DNA of 64,000 nt from positions 2,223,779 to 2,287,778 of the forward strand of contig NZ_AP014548.1 in assembly GCF_000831385.1 (NCBI RefSeq). Direction: 5' to 3'. The translations under genes and the position numbers were made by a program. The notes beneath the pieces are model-generated. The model did not search any database. It worked only from the letters and a program-made list of their open reading frames with translations, and had not been told where the DNA came from. Shown in pieces: positions 62,520 through 64,000 of this stretch (positions within the stretch are counted from its first letter, which is position 1; every line of letters begins with the position of its first letter). Source of the stretch: Nonlabens marinus S1-08 (GTDB lineage: Bacteria > Bacteroidota > Bacteroidia > Flavobacteriales > Flavobacteriaceae).

Positions 62520-64000
62520 TTAAAATAACTTCTTGCGCAATCCTAAAATACCACCGGCGCATGCTAGAAAAAATCCTAATAAGGCGAGACCTATAATCGT
62601 TTGACCGTACAGGAGCTTTCCAATGGAAAACAGCAAGCTGTAAACGCCTGCTACACCTAATAGAAAGGCAATGGTTTTAAATTGGAAATTATGAAATTTA
62701 GATTCCTTGCCAAAGATGGCTTGGTTGAATTTTGCTAGGGTATCAGCACTAGTAGGTTGGGTCATAAAGGTCACTAAAAGCCAGGCAATGCTGGTCACCA
62801 GTACGTTCAAACAAATTTTCTCATAGCCGGCAAGATCTGTAAATAAGGCGCCGTCCAGTCTGGCATTTACAAAAAAGGCAAGTGCCATTATAAAGGAAAC
62901 TCCCATAGCCGTAATCTCTGACCACGGGTTGATGCGGTACCAGAACCAGCGCAGGATAAACAACAATCCAGAACCAGCACCTATTTGAATGACTAGGTCA
63001 AAAGCGTCTTTTGCTTCTTCCAGGACCAGTGCAAGCAAGCCGGCAAGAACCATCATGATCACGATGGAAACACGACCCACCACAATTTTGTTAGTTTCGG
63101 TAGCTGTAGGTTTTATAAAGCGGGCGTAAAAGTCGTTGACCACATAACTGGAACCCCAGTTCAAATGGGTGGAGATCGTACTCATAAATGCCGCTACTAA
63201 TGACGTGACCACCAGACCTAAAAGTCCTGCGGGTAAAAAGGTCAACATGGCGGGATAACTCAAGTCATTACGTATGAACTGGCTGCCCAGCCCAGGGAAT
63301 GCGGCGGCTAAGGAATCTAAATTAGGGTAAATAATCAAGGACGCCAGTCCAATAATGATCCATGGCCAAGGTCGCAACGCATAGTGCGCCAGATTAAAAA
63401 AAAGTACCGCCCATGTGGCATTTTTTTCATCTTTGGCCGCCAGCATGCGTTGTGCTACGTATCCGCCGCCGCCTGGCTCTGCTCCCGGATACCAGGTACT
63501 CCACCATTGTACAGCAATTGGAATAATAAAAATCGCCATGAGTAGGTCTGTATTAGAAAAGTCGGGCATCAAGTTGATTTTAGAAATCACGTTAGGGTGG
63601 GAGATCAGGTTTTGCATGCCGCCTATTTCTGGTAGATCCAGAATGTACCAAGTCGCCCAGATGGAACCTACCATCGCAATGATGAACTGTATAAAGTCAG
63701 TAATCAATACGCCTTTCAATCCACCAAGAAGTGAATAGGCCACTGTAACTATACTGGCAATAATTAGAGTCCTACCTGCGGTAAAGCCAAACATCACATG
63801 ACCAATTTTAATGGCCGCAAGACAAACGGTTCCCATGATAATGACATTGAATACCACGCCCAGGTAAACTGCTCTAAAACCTCTTAAAAAGGCGGCGCTT
63901 TTACCGTCATACCTCAATTCATAAAACTCTAGGTCTGTAGTGATCCCGCTACGGCGCCACAAGCGCGCATAAAAAAAAACGGTCAGCATGCCTGTCAATA
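62520..64000 (-). CDS. Sodium:solute symporter (5' end missing)
   Basis: The frame is open to the right edge; the TTG at 63998 is internal. The visible 493 residues have at least ten membrane helices and SSS-family stretches (YSLLGGLKGVLITDFIQFII, GGGYVAQRMLAAKDEKNAT, SLVAAFMSTISTHLNWGSSY). Full members have about 550-620 residues. Sodium-coupled uptake of an organic solute; substrate unknown. It is the first core gene to the right of the cassette array. Confidence 0.85.
   Translation of the reverse strand, partial: LTGMLTVFFYARLWRRSGITTDLEFYELRYDGKSAAFLRGFRAVYLGVVFNVIIMGTVCLAAIKIGHVMFGFTAGRTLIIASIVTVAYSLLGGLKGVLITDFIQFIIAMVGSIWATWYILDLPEIGGMQNLISHPNVISKINLMPDFSNTDLLMAIFIIPIAVQWWSTWYPGAEPGGGGYVAQRMLAAKDEKNATWAVLFFNLAHYALRPWPWIIIGLASLIIYPNLDSLAAAFPGLGSQFIRNDLSYPAMLTFLPAGLLGLVVTSLVAAFMSTISTHLNWGSSYVVNDFYARFIKPTATETNKIVVGRVSIVIMMVLAGLLALVLEEAKDAFDLVIQIGAGSGLLFILRWFWYRINPWSEITAMGVSFIMALAFFVNARLDGALFTDLAGYEKICLNVLVTSIAWLLVTFMTQPTSADTLAKFNQAIFGKESKFHNFQFKTIAFLLGVAGVYSLLFSIGKLLYGQTIIGLALLGFFLACAGGILGLRKKLF

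Noticed and set aside
1..64000. tRNA, rRNA and riboswitches
   Set aside because: I looked for cloverleaf-like and conserved rRNA stretches and for known riboswitch cores in intergenic regions and saw none that I could support.

Overview
The window comes from a marine-type member of the Bacteroidota, most likely Flavobacteriaceae. The evidence is low G+C, Bacteroidota-style promoters (TAnnTTTG), a type IX secretion sorting domain on a subtilase, GldL-like and DUF3810 proteins, and a PKD-free propeller/Y_Y_Y sensor kinase. A Nonlabens- or Dokdonia-like genus is only a guess. The frame is compact, single-copy core sequence: topoisomerase IV (parE/parC), mscL, dnaN, a GreA-like factor, katG, a GlmU-like nucleotidyltransferase and a sodium:solute symporter cut by the right edge.

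Layout. 1-8.4 kb: a MarC-like membrane protein cut by the left edge, a broken serine-hydrolase gene, a 1,024-aa propeller histidine kinase, a divergent phosphatidate phosphatase/diacylglycerol kinase pair, a 7-TM protein resembling transmembrane terpene cyclases, and a VF530 protein with a histidine phosphatase. 8.5-14.3 kb: parE, two small membrane proteins, parC and mscL on the + strand. 14.5-29.8 kb: an XRE regulator divergent from an M14 peptidase with an operator-rich gap, an Lrp/DinB pair, a DJ-1 protein, dnaN, a T9SS subtilase, an aldehyde dehydrogenase, a Nudix hydrolase and a large zinc metalloprotease. 30-32.7 kb: a small cluster of gene cassettes including a HigBA-type toxin-antitoxin. 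32.7-54.9 kb: a PAS histidine kinase, tandem amidohydrolases, DUF3810, a second zinc metalloprotease, a DUF559 nuclease-like gene set among three 120-137-bp repeats, an FAD dehydrogenase, esterases, katG and a B12/radical-SAM protein. 55-62.4 kb: a larger cassette array. 62.5-64 kb: the symporter.

The most interesting structure is the cassette array (55-62.4 kb, satellite at 30-32.7 kb). Nine one- or two-gene units, all on the - strand, are each bracketed by a short inverted repeat special to that unit. One arm lies just upstream of the start codon and the other lies on or just after the stop codon. The best examples fit the integron core sites exactly (GTTGGGC/GCCCAAC; GTTAGGC/GCCTAAC). Hairpin-forming sequence lies between units, and between most of them the same roughly 420-450-bp non-coding block recurs. 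No integrase is visible. I read this as an integron-like array without an integrase, of a flavobacterial type, with a recurrent non-coding partner block. The cargo is an ATPase, membrane proteins, a leucine-rich protein, a DUF4375/DMP19-like protein, a pentapeptide protein, HigBA and an NTF2-like protein.

A second genome-scale signal is the 16-bp palindrome CGCTTTCGCGAAAGCG, with 17 copies (two carrying one mismatch). Seven lie in frame inside real genes, usually encoding Ala-Phe-Ala-Lys-Ala. None falls in the main cassette array.
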